A stretch of DNA of 5,439 nt from an uncultured Clostridia bacterium. GTDB lineage: Bacteria; Bacillota; Clostridia; Christensenellales; Aristaeellaceae. The stretch lies in contig CAKUAV010000185.1 in assembly GCA_934636425.1 (NCBI GenBank), positions 1 through 5,439 of the forward strand, in the 5' to 3' direction. This document shows, piece after piece, positions 4,440 through 5,439 of this stretch. Positions within the stretch are counted from its first letter, which is position 1; each line of letters begins with the position of its first letter. The position numbers were made by a program, and so were the translations under genes. Below the pieces are notes generated by a model. The model had not been told where the DNA came from, ran no database searches, and saw only the letters and a list, made by a program, of their open reading frames with translations.

Positions 4440-5439
4440 GTGGAACAGGAACGCATCATATCGCTGCGCATGGCGCGGCAGGGCTTTGCTCAGCCGGTGG
4501 GCGAGCGGGAGTATACCGCACTGTACCGCGATATGCAGCCCGGCCGCAATGTCTATTGGAACGGCTTCGGACAGCCGCCTACGCTGACGCCGCGCGCCGC
4601 CTTTGACGACGGTGCATACAACCGCCTGCGTCAGCGCAGCCGCGCGCTGGTCAAGGTGCGGCTGGCCGGCACGGTGGGCTGGATTGAAAGCGGCGATATG
4701 CCGCTCTTCGCCGCGCTCTATCGAAAGCCGATCGCGCGCATGACGGCGGCTCAGGAGACGCTGCTTGAGCTTCTGCGCCGCGAGGGGCCGCTCAATATCC
4801 AGCAGATCAAGGAGGAAACCGGCTGGCTGGTGAAGGAAATCACGCCGGTTCTCCAGCGCCTTCAGGAGGCGTTCTGCGTCTATGAGGATCAGTATGACGG
4901 CGAATGGGATCGCGAGTGGTATCTCATCGACGAGATGTTCCCCGACTTGCGGGCGACTATGCCCGCTCGCGAGGCTGCGCTGGCGGAGGTACTGCGCCGG
5001 TTTGCGCGCCGCATGGCGGCCTTTACGCAGGAGGAAGCCCGCTCGTTTTTCCGCTTTCCCGTTAAGGACATCCGCGCGGCGCTGGCGGCGATGACGGCCA
5101 CGGGTGAGCTGATCTGCGAGGACAGCCTGTTCATGACGGCTGACGACGCGGCGCTCATGCGGACGCACGCGCCGGACGTGCCGCGCTTCGTGTGCGCCGT
5201 TCACCGCAACGACTTTCTCTATCGCGCCTGCGAGACAGAATTGAAGGCGATGATCGCGCCGTATATCGAGCCGCTTGAATACGACCACGAACCGCTGCAG
5301 TATCTGCTGATCGACGGCGTATTCTGCGGCGCGGCGGTGGGACATTTCCGCAACGGGCCGTATGACTTGAACGACGTCGTCGGATCGGAAATGCTGGAAG
5401 CGCGGCGCGATGAGGCGCTCGAGGCCGTGCGCGCGGTTA
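4440..5439 (+). CDS. Winged-helix protein of the AlkZ/YcaQ (HTH_42) DNA-glycosylase type, 3' end outside window
   Basis: There are 333 codons from GTG 4440 with no stop, so the gene continues beyond the right edge. Residues 8-35 (SLRMARQGF to DMQPG) resemble the N-terminal helices of HTH_42 proteins. Residues 69-93, containing ALVKVRLAGTVGWIESGDMP, match the position and pattern of the family's 'tLvRtwxxRGTlHlv..eDl' strand. Residues 102-165 and 192-228 look like winged-helix modules (for example EGPLNIQQIKEETGW and PVKDIRAALAAMTATGEL). Residues 249-310 (RNDFLYRA, then QYLLIDGVFCGAAVGHFR) fit the C-terminal beta-barrel. Family members AlkZ and YcaQ (AlkX) excise bulky alkylated bases and interstrand cross-links using a Gln-x-Gln or Gln-x-Asp pair. 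Here the likely equivalent is MQPG (32-35), so the second residue may be missing. A glycosylase role is therefore uncertain and DNA binding is more secure. It is transcribed from the promoter at 4176-4204, probably alone within this window. Confidence 0.7.
   Translation, partial: MEQERIISLRMARQGFAQPVGEREYTALYRDMQPGRNVYWNGFGQPPTLTPRAAFDDGAYNRLRQRSRALVKVRLAGTVGWIESGDMPLFAALYRKPIARMTAAQETLLELLRREGPLNIQQIKEETGWLVKEITPVLQRLQEAFCVYEDQYDGEWDREWYLIDEMFPDLRATMPAREAALAEVLRRFARRMAAFTQEEARSFFRFPVKDIRAALAAMTATGELICEDSLFMTADDAALMRTHAPDVPRFVCAVHRNDFLYRACETELKAMIAPYIEPLEYDHEPLQYLLIDGVFCGAAVGHFRNGPYDLNDVVGSEMLEARRDEALEAVRAV

Noticed and set aside
4269..5345. Minus-strand 358-codon frame
   Set aside because: It is a shadow of the winged-helix protein gene, with typical antisense composition and no start signals. 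The plus strand shows clear family motifs.

Overview
The window looks like chromosomal DNA from a GC-rich member of the Bacillota, most likely a Clostridia lineage. This is inferred from strong purine-rich Shine-Dalgarno sites, textbook sigma-A promoters (TTGACA-N17-TATAAT), an FtsX-type ABC permease beside a secreted beta-sandwich protein with a C-terminal membrane anchor, and a tRNA gene without an encoded CCA. No 16S or ribosomal marker is present, so the taxonomy is only a suggestion.

Left part (1-918): the 3' end of an FtsX/MacB-type ABC transporter permease enters from the left and ends at 822. A probable Rho-independent terminator (866-918) follows. Positions 919-1130 hold no supportable gene.

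Repeat block (about 1131-1708): four near-identical 93-bp cores alternate with two kinds of linker at periods of 140, 149 and 149 bp. The first 51 bp of each core are identical in all four copies. The periods are not multiples of three, so the long minus-strand reading frames through the array are not a repeat protein. The array ends about 70 bp before the next gene.

Surface protein (1780-3066): a 428-residue secreted protein with a signal peptide, Ig-like/CARDB-NEW3-like beta-sandwich regions and a C-terminal transmembrane anchor. Such proteins are often found next to FtsX-type ABC exporters, so it was probably once in one operon with the permease. A GTG start with an ideal Shine-Dalgarno overlaps its stop codon but is open for only 16 codons, which suggests that the next operon gene was deleted or decayed. 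A strong terminator (3180-3216), with an overlapping alternative hairpin, closes the transcript.

Decayed zone (about 3200-3960): no intact gene is evident and GC is lower. A minus-strand frame with one internal stop may be a relic of a transposase-like gene.

Right part (3961-5439): a clean minus-strand tRNA-Ala(GGC) gene with its own consensus promoter and terminator. Diverging from it is a plus-strand consensus promoter whose -35/spacer carries a 14-bp palindrome. About 235 nt of leader follow, containing a possible 34-codon small ORF. The leader leads into a winged-helix protein resembling the AlkZ/YcaQ (HTH_42) DNA-glycosylase family, which runs off the right edge.
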